Shown here piece after piece: positions 1 through 11,600 of a DNA stretch of 64,000 bases; position 1 is the stretch's first letter; each line of letters begins with the position of its first letter. Origin of the DNA: Candolleomyces eurysporus (taxonomy: Eukaryota > Basidiomycota > Agaricomycetes > Agaricales > Psathyrellaceae); the NCBI GenBank assembly GCA_027579435.1, contig JANBPK010000728.1, forward strand, positions 16,582-80,581. The letters run 5' to 3'. The notes beneath the pieces are model-generated. The model saw only the letters and a program-made list of their open reading frames with translations. It was not told the DNA's origin and did no database searches. The translations under genes and the position numbers were made by a program.

Positions 1-782
1 TGCTACAAATACCACTCTGAGTATGCTGGAAATCAAAGGGAGGAATGTAAAAAATACATACATTGTCTGGGCGTCTGGTGGACTCCGGTAAGATGTGGAC
101 ACCCCGGGTATTCTCGCAGATATAGTGAGAATAGCGCGTGAATTCTTCTTTAACCTCTTTCTGAAGCACGATGTTGTTCTCTGCTGCGCTGAGATCAATG
201 TGTCCAGTGACTACGCAACGAGAACTGTCACGAAAAAGAGCCTAGAGCAAGTTGCAGGCCACTGTTAAGTCCGACTACAGCTGAAGGATAAATGCAACTG
301 ACCTTCATCTTTGCGGTATTGTGGTCCTGCAAAAGACCTTGAGCGGCGTTGTCCATCTCATCATCATCTTCATCAAAGATGAAACGAGAGACGCCACCCA
401 AGTCGGGAGCTCTGCATTTTGGACCCCGAACTGAGTATAGGGCTGTGGTCAGAACTGAGACATGAAGGGGGGATAGGAACCGAGACACACGAGGGATGAG
501 GAGATCCTGCACGTAGGAGGCACCAAGCTCGACAAGCTGGGACTCATCACGGCATCCGACAATGGAAAGCGCAACACTTGAACGTGTGGACTCGTTAGGG
601 CCTAAGCGGATGAGATTCTCGAGGACGCGGCAGGAGGCTATGCGCCACTTGAGAGTATGGAAAGTGTCGGTTCCCTGCTCCTGTGTATGAATCTCGGCTA
701 GCAGTCGATGTTCTGCATCGGCTACCCGCTGTAGAGCAACTTGTTGGTTGGGAGTGTCGAGGGGTGAAAATGTAATGGACAT
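1..782 (-). CDS. HNH-type endonuclease-like protein, partial at left edge
   Basis: Two exons are visible on the minus strand: 782-303 and 241-1, the gene running off the window. The 61-bp intron (302-242) has a GTCAGT donor and a CTAG acceptor and is phase 0. Exon 1 encodes a helical N-terminal region ending with the acidic run DEDDDEMDNA. Exon 2 opens with FRDSSRCVVTGH, followed about 35 residues later by a conserved HILP stretch. That R-C-x-x-T-G followed by H-I-x-P is what I know from HNH_2-type proteins that are abundant in Agaricomycetes. Their biological role is mostly unknown. The ATG at 782 is the first in frame. The C-terminal half lies outside the window, so the metal-binding triad cannot be fully checked. 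Confidence 0.65.
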
Positions 783-791
783 GATTATAAT

Positions 792-1064
792 TCAAGGTTC
801 GGTTGGCGCCAGAGCGCTTTTTAAATACGTGTGATGTAATACGACTCCCACCCCTTTACCAGTGGCAATGCGCTCAAACAGACGTTTTTGCAACTCAGCG
901 AGAGCAGAGTTCACGATGGCTCTCAGAGAGCTTGAAGTGAGGCCCTTTCGATTAGCCTTCTGCAGCACTACAGCGCTTGGCTTGATCCGGGGTGGTGTAT
1001 TGGCTAGGAGGTTACGGGTCGTCTCTGCACCGATAGTGGGTTGGCTTTGACGAAGATGATTCAT
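792..1064 (-). CDS. small hypothetical ORF, 90 aa
   Basis: An ATG-initiated frame just upstream of the HNH-like gene on the same strand, ending 10 bp before that gene's start codon. It contains a plausible amphipathic helix (SLRAIVNSALAELQKRLFERI region is helical and charged). I do not recognise the family. It could be a real short gene, an upstream exon, or chance. The spacing leaves almost no promoter for the HNH-like gene if both are separate genes. Confidence 0.25.
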   Translation of the reverse strand: MNHLRQSQPTIGAETTRNLLANTPPRIKPSAVVLQKANRKGLTSSSLRAIVNSALAELQKRLFERIATGKGVGVVLHHTYLKSALAPTEP

Positions 1065-1400
1065 GGTACCATCCTACCCATATGTAGCTTGAAAGTGAAA
1101 CAATTATTCTTCTTGCTGACACGACAGAAATATTTCTTAGTGATTGGTCTTCAAATATGGGTGTCCACAGGGCAAAAGAAACATGAATGCGACCTCCATA
1201 GGGATTAAGGTGATGATTAGGGGGAAAACTGCCATGTTTGTACTCTGCAGGGGTTAGGGTCACATCCAAAATTTTGGATCGCAGGCGCGGTCGTTCTCCT
1301 CTCCGCCCATCTCACCCCTTCCTCGTCGTCCGTTTGGTCGTTCGTCCGGGCTCCATACAGCCTACCTCCAAAATCACCAAGAGGTGAAGCCTTCGGAGCC
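1065..1400. other. intergenic, probable promoter of the acetyltransferase gene
   Basis: No coding signal recognised. It separates minus-strand genes on the left from the plus-strand NAT10-like gene and probably holds its promoter. C/T-rich tracts lie at about 1290-1330. One isolated GGGTTAGGGT at 1253 is not a telomere array. Confidence 0.4.
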
Positions 1401-4400
1401 ATGCGGAAGCAACTGGATCCACGGATACCCATCCTCATCAACAACAATGTCAAGCTGAACCATCGGTCGTTTATCGTGCTCGTGGGGGACAAGGGGCGGG
1501 ACCAGGTGCGCGGCTACGAGCTCAAGAGCGTACAGAAAGTGCTAATACACCTCCTAGATTGTCAACCTGCACTTTCTGCTCTCGCAAGCGAGGGTCTCTG
1601 CCCGGCCCTCGGTGCTATGGTGCTACAAGAAGGATTTGGGCTTCACGACGTGCGTCTGCGAGGAGGTTTTCTCCCCATTGGTCCTATTTAACCGTACCCA
1701 CATGTACCTCGTACAGACACCGCAAGAAACGAGAGGCCAAAATCAAACGGGAAGTCAAAAAGGGCATCCGGGAGCCCAACGAACAGAACCCGTTCGAAAT
1801 CTTCGTCACTGTCACCGATATTCGTTATACGTGAGCGTCTTTTCTCGTGTTTTTTATCCAGTTCCGTCCCAACCCCTCCCCCGCTCAGATACTACAAGGA
1901 ATCGGAGAAAATTCTTGGCCACACCTACGGCATGCTTGTCCTACAAGACTTTGAAGCCGTCACTCCCAATCTCCTCGCCCGAACCATCGAGACTGTTGAA
2001 GGCGGCGGCCTCGTCGTCCTGCTCCTCAAAACCATGACCTCCCTCAAACAGCTATATACCATGACCATGGACGTACACGCCCGCTATCGCACCAGCTCTC
2101 ACGATTCCGTCGTCGCCCGCTTCAACGAGCGTTTCATCCTCTCTCTCGGCGCGTGCAAGGACTGCTTGGTACTTGATGACGAGCTGAATGTGTTGCCGAT
2201 ATCGAAGGGGAAGGACATAGCTCCCATATCCGACGACGAAGACGACGATGCTGGTGATGGTGAGGGAGGAAAGGCTAATGGGAGTGCAAAGGCGAGGGGC
2301 AAGATGCGGGCGGAGCAAAAAGCGTTGAAGGACCTCCAAGAAAGCTTATCCGATACCAAACCCGCCGGGGACCTCGTCAAACTCGCGAGAACGACCGACC
2401 AAGCTCAAGCTATTCTCACCTTCATTGAAGCTATCGCCGAAAAAACTCTCTCATCCACCGTTACGCTTACAGCTGCCCGTGGGCGGGGTAAATCAGCTGC
2501 TCTGGGGCTCGCGATGGCTGCAGCGCTCGCACATGGGTATAGCAATATCTTTGTGACGAGTCCGAGTCCGGAGAACTTGAAGACGGTTTTCGAGTTTGTG
2601 TTCAAGGGGATGGATGCGCTGGGGTATGAGGAGCATTTGGATTATGATATCGTGCAGAGTACGAATCCCGATTTTGGAAGGGCCATTGTGAGGGTAAATG
2701 TGTTTAAGAGTCATCGGCAGACTATTCAGGTGCGTACTTCCTTTTCTATACCCTATTGCTATACGCTCATTCTCTCGCAGTATATTCAACCTGAAGACGC
2801 CCACGTTCTCGGCCAAGCCGAACTCGTCGTAATAGACGAAGCAGCTGCCATTCCCCTCCCACTCGTCCGGAACCTCATCGGCCCCTACCTCGTCTTCATG
2901 GCTTCCACCATTAACGGCTACGAAGGGACTGGTCGCTCGCTTTCCCTCAAACTCATTCAACAGCTTCGGGAGAGTACGCGTCCGTCTCTGACTAAGGACG
3001 TTACCTCCTCGAATGATCCGTCGACCTCTACCTCTACCTCAACCTCGACTGCGAAGGCATCGAAGTTGGGAGCACCCGCACCCGCCAAGGCTCGCACACT
3101 CCGCGAAATTAAACTCGAAACGCCCATTCGTTATTCCCCTGGCGACACCATAGAGAAATGGCTAAACCAGCTCCTCTGTCTCGACGCTACCATTTCTTCC
3201 GTCCCCAAATCCCTTTCTGGGTTACAGGGATGCCCTCATCCAAGCCAATGCGAATTGTACTGGGTGAACAGGGACACGCTGTTCAGCTTCCACCCGGCGA
3301 GCGAGGTGTTCTTGCAGAGGATGATGGGCCTGTATGTGGCCAGTCATTATAAAAACAGCCCGAACGATTTGCAGTTGATGAGTGATGCACCTGCGCATCA
3401 GCTCTTTGTCTTGCTCCCTCCTTTGAAGGACTCTAATTCTTCATCGTCTGCGCCCTCTACTTCGGAAACTCACCTCCCCGAACCACTTGTCGTTCTGCAA
3501 GTCGCGTTAGAGGGGAACGTGAGCAAGGAAGCTATCCTGGAGGGCTTGGGGAGGGGCGTGAGGCCGGGGGGAGATATGATTCCGTGGATCGTGAGTCAGC
3601 AGTTCCAGGAGGGGCGGTTCGGGAGGATGAGTGGTGCGAGGGTGGTTAGGGTTGCTTGTCATCCGGAGTACAGTGGGGTGAGTCTCCAGTCCCCGTTTCG
3701 AGGGGGGGAGCAAGAAATTGACTGATCACATTGCAGATGGGATACGGCTCACGCGCGATTCAAGCACTCAACTCGTATTTCAGCGGGGAGTATTTCAGTT
3801 TGGACGAGGAGATGAAAGATGAGACGGAGTATCCTGAAGTCGGTGCTGTTGACCCTGTAAGGATCCCGTTTTTTCTTCCCCGTCGTCCCCTTCTCCTCTA
3901 TGGCTGTTGTACACGCTCGCTAACTCCCTTTTTGCTATAGTCAGCCAACCTCTTGACCGAGAAACCGGCAGTTCGATCCGCTACCTCTATGCCTCCTCTC
4001 CTGCAACGATTGTCTGAGAGGAAACCGGAACCGCTGGATTATTTGGGTGTCAGTTATGGGTTGACTTCTCAGCTTTTGAGGTACGCTTGCTCTCTCCTTC
4101 TCCATCTCTTCCTCTTCTCCTCTCCTCTACATTCTGTCTCCTTCATCCTACCGACTTGGATCGTCTCGAGAGCCTCGACATGTGACGCTGACGACGAGGG
4201 ACAGATTCTGGAAGCGCGCAGGTTTCGTACCTCTGTACGTTCGACAGACGCAGAGCGAGTTGACGGGTGAGCATACGTGTGTGATGGCGAGAGGACTGAA
4301 TAGCTCGGTACCCGGGGAGTTGGGGTGGCTGAGCGAGTTTGCGAAAGGTGAGAGCGAACATGTCCCGCCGCATAGAACGATTCGCTAATTGGTTGAAATG

Positions 4401-5484
4401 ATCCTAGACTTTAGACGCCGTTTCCTCACCCTCCTTTCATACAAGTTTAGAGAGTTTGGGAGTGTTACTGCGCTGAGCGTGTTGGAGGCTGTAAACGCTG
4501 GTGTGGGTAGTGGTGGTGGTACGTTCGATCTCTCTCTCCCCATATCATGCTCTAATCAACTAGCTGATACTCTGTTCCATTACGACGTACAGATGCCCAA
4601 ACAGCGCCACTCAATGCTCAAGAACTCTCATACCTCTTCACACCATTCGACTTTAAGCGACTCGAATCGTATGCAAATAATTCACTCGACTTCCACGTTG
4701 TTCAAGATCTCTTCCCCGCCCTTGCTTCTCTGTACTTCCAGTCCCGACTCGATCCTACCCCCTCTAGCACCACCATCGGTGAAGGTCCGACGACAACAGG
4801 ATCTCCAACGAAGCTCACAGCAGTCCAAGCCTCGATACTCCTCGCGTTGGGATTGCAGAGGAAAACGGTGGAGGACGTGGAGAAAGAATTAGGGTTGCCT
4901 GTGAGTCAGGTGTTGGCATTGCTCGTAAAGGTCGTTAGAAAGCTTGGGAAGAGGTTGGCGGAAGTTAGGAGGGAGGAAGTCGAGAAGTCTCTACCACCAC
5001 CCGCCGCTAGTACTTCCACCTCGGCCCCTGCGAATGCGTTGGTGGGGGAAGGAGTGGAGTGGGAGGGCGTTGGGGAGAGGATGGAGAGGGAGCTTGAGGA
5101 AGCCGGGGACGAGGAGCAGAAGAGGCTTAGGGAGAGGCAGAGGGAGATGTTGGATAGCCTTGATTTGAAGAAGTGAGTTGCTCTTTTCCTCCGTTTTTCG
5201 TGTTCGGCTATTCTCATGATTAGAATAAGATAACTGACCCGACTGCCCTCAGGTACGCGATCAACGACGCAGCAGTCGATTGGTCCGCCGCTGAAGATCA
5301 AGTGAAGAACCTCGCGAAAGGAGGGAAAGGTGCTTCGACTGTTATTAGCTTAAAAACCGCTGCTCCTACCAAGGACGATGGGGATGCATCGCAGGCTGCT
5401 GCGGGCCAAAAAAGAAAGGTTGCTGGTGGGGATGGCGATTCATCAGGGAAGAAGAATCGGAGGAGTAAGAAGGTTAAGCGGTGA
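1401..5484 (+). CDS. KRE33: RNA cytidine acetyltransferase, NAT10/Kre33 orthologue
   Basis: Eleven exons: 1401-1505, 1558-1649, 1717-1830, 1889-2729, 2781-3677, 3737-3856, 3941-4080, 4205-4347, 4408-4518, 4593-5172, 5253-5484. They sum to 3375 nt, an exact 1124-aa frame, and every junction keeps family homology. The family uses acetyl-CoA and ATP to make N4-acetylcytidine in 18S rRNA and some tRNAs, in the nucleolus. Visible: N-terminal TmcA-like domain with IETVEGGG and TMTMDVHARYRT; P-loop GRGKSAALG near residue 300; VVIDEAAAIPLP near 404; GNAT core from RVVRVACHPEY to GYGSRAIQAL near 672-695; tRNA-binding-like tail; Lys-rich C-terminus ending KKNRRSKKVKR, a likely nucleolar signal. Slightly longer than yeast Kre33 because of low-complexity Ser/Thr and Pro/Ala inserts (about 3010-3080, 3430-3470, 4990-5040). 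Intron 4 (2730-2780) is 51 bp without stops, so retention would stay in frame. Confidence 0.97.
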
Positions 5485-6237
5485 AAGGATGAGTGCTCCG
5501 CCATGTTTTTGTTGTTTCCGTGATTGAATGATATTGCTGCTTTTCACGACTGGACGTTTCCGAACGCGGTGCTTCATCGCACGTCGTTGCTTCAAGCGAC
5601 GGGTGCATATCCCGGCTCTTCGACAGGCTTGCGGTCGTTTGCATATCTTTCGTCAGTTTCGNTTTTTNCTGCGAGATGGGTTGTGACCCTGGTCAAGACT
5701 GTCACAACACCAATTGGTCGATGGCGATTCAACATGTCACTCATAATGAGCTCGGAAACAGGTCTGACGGGGATGAATAGCACGCATTGATTCGGGGCAA
5801 GCACGACAGTTCTAATCGCATCATTCTGCCCAAAAACAAACGAAACTGACATTAGTTCTGCAAACGGCTGCGAGCCGCTTGATCGCCATCGATCTTTGCT
5901 CGGGCGGCACTGCGGCAGCGGAGACGGAGAATGGCACACGCGTTTGTTTTCAGGTTTTCGGTGCTCATGGGAGAATGCGGTTGAAACGCTCCGGTTTCCT
6001 AGGCAAGTTCCGTACAATCTCGGTAAATCAACCAAATGGGGGGTTGTAAGCCCACAGGTGCATACATAACCATATCATCTGACAGCAAACGGGGGATATC
6101 GATCGTTCAATTCACTGGGCGGTCCTTCTCATTCGCCGTCCATTGTGAACCTCTCTCTGTCTACACTGAGTACCTGCCCTACTGAGCTTCCTTTCCGTCT
6201 CTGCTCTCAGACCCTTGTCGGAAAATTCGCGTAAAGA
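5485..6237. other. intergenic, no gene recognised
   Basis: 3' flank of the acetyltransferase gene and 5' flank of the truncated NACHT gene. Only short unconvincing frames on either strand. Two ambiguous bases lie near 5662-5668. Confidence 0.4.
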
Positions 6238-7290
6238 ATGAAACGAGTGCGCAAACGGCTATCGAAGTGGGTCAACCGCGATGGGCGGCCCGATAAGGGA
6301 GAATCGACCTCTTCGACCCGGGAACCATGTGCGTCCTCCACGTTCCGTCGCAATTTCGAGCCTTAAAGTACTCACATAAAACGATCACAGCAATCTCGAC
6401 CGTCGACAGTGAAACCGTATCCAATCATAGTGAAGGCACCCCGCACGCTGATGCACGGTCGATACGACGAGGTACGGAGAGGATCTATTTCTTGATTATA
6501 TGGCGCTATTCACCTTTCGGTTGACATCTTCTCAGCCTCTTTCAATCAGCAACTTCCAGTTGTTCCTAAACATCATGGGTCGCCCCAAGCCCATTTTACA
6601 CCTCCGGTTGGAGGTCATCAGAGCTCAGGTACGTCATCTAGATTCGCTCGAGGTATATAGATTACGACTGATGACCCACGTAAGAGGTCGAGGGAGCGGG
6701 AAACGATTACACTCTTGTTGCAGGCTACGAGTTGACAATGGAGGGCAGCATTCGAGGATCACCCACTATCAGTACGCCTCTCATTTATTGCGTCTGGCAT
6801 CGCTTCGTGTTGACAGCCCTTGATAGATATCGATCACGAGAGAAGAATCTACGCTCTTCCAGGCGCCCAGAACCTCAAGATGCGGAACGTCGATATGAAT
6901 GTTGCTGGAGGTAATATTCAGAAAAACATTCATTATCACTCTTCGGTTGCCAACGGTGAGTGGACACTGATACCCGTAGGTTATCTCTGAAATTAGAACT
7001 GTACCCAGACGCTTTGAGCCGGATCCCTGAACCTGTCGGTATGTCCTGGGATCCTGTACGCGCGTGCTTGCCTGGGACGCGCATTCAGGTGCTCAAGCAG
7101 GTCTCGTCCTGGCTTTCCGTATCGCCCATTAGTGGCAGTGTTCAGGCCCGCATCTTCCTCATTGCCGATGCCGCGGGCAGCGGTAAATCTGCCATCGCGC
7201 ACTCAGTCTCTCGGGACACGCATGACTCGGGAATTCTAGTGTCAAGCTTCTTCTTCGACAAGCTCAACAGGGAGCAGCTCCAGTTGCCGA
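6238..7290 (+). pseudogene. NACHT-family NTPase, 5' part only, cut by retroelement
   Basis: Spliced model: 6238-6328, 6391-6471, 6560-6628, 6724-6771, 6827-6955, then from 6997 or 7009 onward. All introns are phase 1 with good GT..AG ends. Products of this family are NLR-like STAND NTPases thought to act in fungal self/non-self recognition and cell death. Visible: basic start MKRVRKRLSKWVNR; a Gly/Asn/Val-rich segment near LPGAQNLKMRNVDMNVAGG; the family's CLPGTR entry to the NACHT domain; P-loop ADAAGSGKSAIA at about 7170; then SSFFFDKLN. Homology stops at about 7270-7295, where sequence switches to gag of the gypsy element. Walker B and everything downstream are missing, so the gene is a 5' remnant. 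The acceptor of the last intron is uncertain by 12 nt. Confidence 0.8.
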
Positions 7291-7420
7291 GGTACAGAGA
7301 GAACCCACAACGCAAGAAGTCTTCGAACAGTTGGTAGGACTGTCTAAGCGGCTTGAGAGCATGGAGCAAAACCAACTCCAGACTCGTCGAGCGGCGGCAG
7401 CCAACCAGGAGGATTTTTGA
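7291..7420 (+). pseudogene. gag: gag C-terminal fragment of gypsy element
   Basis: Open frame reading through LVGLSKRLESMEQNQLQ, a short coiled-coil-like end, and stopping with TGA at 7418-7420. The frame is unrelated to the NACHT frame upstream. The stop overlaps the first codon of the protease frame (TTG 7417-7419), a -1 relationship typical of gag/pro junctions. The gag N-terminus is missing. Confidence 0.55.
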
Positions 7421-8683
7421 GAGGCCCGGCAAAGGAAAGAACCCCGGCCTCCTCAAAGCGCGTTGACAAGGAACGGGGTAACTCTCTGGAGGGCCAGACA
7501 AGCAAGGTCAACGACATTCAGAAAATACAAAATACCAAAAATACATTAGGACCTAGTGGTTTGGAAATTGTGGAACCTGTGCGGTGCCCTTTGCCGTATG
7601 TGGAGGTTCCCACACTTAGGACGAAGCCAATCTCTGGCGGCAAGGCGCCGGTGCTTGAAAAGACGCCTGTGGCCAAAGGTACTCTAGACCTCAAGAAGGC
7701 TCGGAAAGACTTGGTGATTAGCATTATTAGGGAGATTTTCTCTCTGCCTCATCCGGTTAGGTTTGCCGACCTTCTAAAGATGTCGCCTATAGCTAAACAG
7801 GCGGCTTCAGAAATGCTTAGACAAAATAGGATTCTTAGGACCAAGGAAGGCTTGGTCACCAACGTACAGGAAGCATGCTATGAGGACTTAATGGAGGTGA
7901 ATAGCCAGTTAGGACTGGAGCCTGGAACGCTGCTCGACGACATAGAGAGTATCTATTCTCAGATGGCTGAGAAAAGTTCGAGCGGCTCCGGAAGACCTCC
8001 CACTCGCGCCGCTTCAGTAGAAGACGTATCTGAAGAGGCGGCTCGAAATGAGCAAGAAGTCGTAGAGGTGTTGCTGCAAGACTTACCTATGCCGGACTTT
8101 TATTCTTCGGACGGCGTAGGAGAAGTTCCTCGAGGGGGGNATCATCATCCCGGACCCAGTGGAGGCCTTCCTACTAGAAAATGGAGGCACTCGAGTTAGA
8201 GGAACTGTGACCGCTTCAGAATCTGAGAAGATTCGTGTGTTCTATCCGACCGTGAACAATGCACGGCGTGAAGAATGCATCTTCGATGAAGGGTCGCAAG
8301 TCTGCTCAGCAAGTGAAGCCGCAGCACAAGCTCTGGGAATCGCTTGGGATCCCGACTTGACTATAGGGCTGCAATCTTCGAATCGCACGACGGCTCGTAC
8401 CTTGGGTTTGGCGCGTAATGTACCCATCAATTGTGGCAACGATGTAATTGCCTATGTGCAGTTGCACGTCGTCCGGGACGCGGCTTACAAGCTGCTTCTG
8501 GGGCGACCCTTCCTCTCAGTAATGAGTGCCCAGTCCAACAATCATCCGGACGGGACTCACACTATCACCTTGACGGATCCGAACAGTTCGAGTAGGATTG
8601 TAGTTCCCTCCTTCCCGAGGGGAGAAATTCCTGAGCAGTACAGGGAGGAATTGCAGACTTCTTTTCGAGCCTTGAGGATTTGA
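7417..8683 (+). CDS. pro: retrotransposon protease (pro) region
   Basis: One frame interrupted only by an ambiguous base after a G run near 8139. If that base is an artefact the frame is continuous to the TGA at 8681-8683. It opens without ATG, which fits expression by -1 frameshift from gag. A 240-residue linker precedes the aspartic protease. The active-site motif is CIFDEGSQV, that is D-E-G-S rather than D-T/S-G, a form I associate with mushroom gypsy elements; the flap/second motif is the LLGRPFL stretch. It would release gag and pol products in the particle. It ends by overlapping the pol frame by the same TTGA arrangement seen at its own start. Confidence 0.75.
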
Positions 8684-11600
8684 ACCAGTTTCAAGGAGAG
8701 GAAATAGCGGCAATCTTGGAGATGTCTGAAGATGGACTTCCAAGGATTGTATCAACCGCTCAGCCACGGGATGGGGAGGCTTTCACATCAGAGGAAAAGA
8801 AAATCATATACTTACAACAGGCTTTAGGGGAACCGGATATTGACCAAAGGGATAGAGAAACCTTTGAGCTTTATCTCAGTTCTATTTCAGAGGAATCAGG
8901 GATTTATTCACAGGAACAACCTTCGGGAAATCCGAAGGCTCAGGAGGCGAAAATAAAAGGAGTGTTGACTGGCAAGAAGTATAAGCCAGTTGACAAGAAA
9001 GTCAGACCTGTGTATGGTACTCTTCCAGAAGAATTTTGCGTAGTGCGGAATATTACCGGTGACCCTCTAGAAGGGATGCCAACACTATCTCCGACGCCGC
9101 CTGAGTTTTCACCTAAGGGACGGTACACTCAGGAAAGGATGGANGGGTTCGACAAGGCACACCAAGACTTCTGGTGGCCTGAGGAACGAAAGCTCATGCA
9201 NCATCTTATGGCTGAGCAGAACNAGGCATTCGCTTGGACCGAAACAGAGAGAGGAAAACTTAGGGAAGATTTCTTCAAGCCGGTGCGAATCGCCACNGTT
9301 CCTCACACGCCCTGGGTTCAAGGGAACCGACCCATCGCACCGTTTCTATTCGAGCCGGTCTGTGAACAGATTAGGAGCAAGATAGAGGCGGGAGTGTACG
9401 AACCTTCNAGTTCTTCGTATCGCAGCAGGTGGTTCTGCGTNCTGAAGAAAGATGGGAAGAGTCTACGAATCGTACATAGTCTNGAGCCGCTCAANGCGGT
9501 TACGATCGNNCATTCTGGACTACCTCCNAACACTGAGGAATTGGCNAGCCGCTTTGCAGGACGCTCATGCGGCACGANNATGGACTTNTATGTAGGCTAT
9601 GATGAACGGGTACTGGACGAANNATCTCGAGACTTGACAACTTTCCAGACACCGTTTGGTGCTATGCGACTTGTCACCTTACCTATGGGGTGGACCAATT
9701 CGGTCCCCATCTTCCATGAGGATATCACAGCTATTCTACAACCTGAAATTCCACACATCACGGAGCCGTTCGTCGACGACGTCCCTGTTAAAGGACCTCT
9801 GACGCGGTATGAGCTACCTGGTGGGGGATATGAGACCATACCTGAAAATCCAGGCATACGACGGTTCGTATGGGAACACATTCAGGATGTCAACAGGGTC
9901 ATCCAACGGATGAAGTATTGTGGAGGCACCTTCTCAGGGAAGAAGACTTGTCTATGCATGCCCGAGTTTACGGTAGTAGGGCACCAGGTGTCTTACGAAG
10001 GAAGAAAACCCACTCCGGACAGAGTAGGGGTTATCTCTCGATGGGGTCCTTGTCGAGACGTGTCGGATGTTCGTGCTTTCTTGGGAACGGTTGGGACCTT
10101 CAGGGTTTTTATTCCTAACTATGCCTCTAGAGCAGAGCCTATCCAAAAACTGACTAGGAAATCAGTTCAATGGGAATGGGGCGAGGAACAAGACAAGACT
10201 ATGGCAGACCTTAAGAAAGCGGTCGAGGAAGCTCCAGTCCTCAAGCCGCTCGACGTGACCAGTGGGCAACCCGTTCGATTGTCTGTTGACACTTCGTATC
10301 TGGCAGTGGGCTGGTACATTAGTCAACGGGACGCTATCGACCCTAACAAATGGAACTATATTCGTTTCGGGTCGACCTTATTAAATTCTACAGAGGCAAA
10401 TTATTCACAGGCAAAGAGGGAACTATATGGGATCATGCGAGCGCTNAAGGAAAATGAGTACACCCTGGTTATGGCGCGGCCTTTAGTGGTTGAGACCGAT
10501 GCTAAGTATGTCCAAGGGATGCTACAGAATCCTGGAGCGGCGCCAAATGCGACTATTAATCGTTGGATAGAGAACGTTAGGAAGTTCTACTTCGAACTCA
10601 GTCATGTTATGGGCAAGACTTTCCCTGCTGACGGTTTATCAAGGCGGCGCAAGCAGCCTGGTGATCCGGAGCGGCGTGAGTTCGAAGAATTCCTCGATAC
10701 GGATCCGCCAGATCCCATTACATATTCTAAGAAGTTCCCAGAGGACGACGATCCTCTACCTTTTGAGGCTTTCAGAGACCAAATAGATACTAGGGGAGGG
10801 TATCTTCAGACTGTCTCCCGAGACATTGTCCATCACCTCTTNTTCCAAGGAGTGGAAGAGGAGGAAGACTTGTTNNGTCNAGATCTTGAGTTTCAGCAAC
10901 TCTTGAACCGTCTNGAGGAGNCCAAGAGGCNCTCCGTTGAGTCTGAAGCGGCGTCAGTCCTGCTTCAAGCCGCCTCACCAGAAAAGGTGGTTGACTCAGN
11001 GGGNGAGGACTACCCAACCGACTGGCGAACTAGCCGAGGNAGGCAGCTCGANCGGTGGGTTCCCCTGGTGCAGGCATGGTTATCTACACCTGCGGTCAAG
11101 CCGNGNGANGTCGNTGACAAGGACTGGAAAGGTTTCGAAAGGTTTGCAGCNCGATTCTTCGTCTCGAAGGATGGACGATTATACTGGCGAGAAAATGGTG
11201 AAGGACACCATCGNCTGTACATCGANCCAGAGCGAAGAATGACTATTCTCAAAGGAGCGCATGATGCAAATGGCCATAGGGGCCACTATGCTACTCTGGC
11301 ATTTATTACCAAACGGTTCTGGTGGCCAGAGGTAGAACGCGATACCGAAATGTTCGTCAGGACGTGTCACCTCTGCCAAGTTCGCCAGAAAACCTTGGTG
11401 AAAATACCACCGAAGGTTACGGAGACTCCATCTATATTCCAGACTGTACATATTGATACTCTGCATATGACGCCGCCTAGCAATGGACACGGTTATATTG
11501 TGCACGGTCGGTGTGCTCTTACGTCTTGGATGGAAGGGAGGCCACTTCGGAAAGAGACTGCGGCAACCATAGGAGCCTGGCTCTTCTCGGACATCATCTG

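Noticed and set aside
1253..1262. Telomere-like GGGTTAGGGT
   Set aside because: Single occurrence, no tandem array, internal to gene space.
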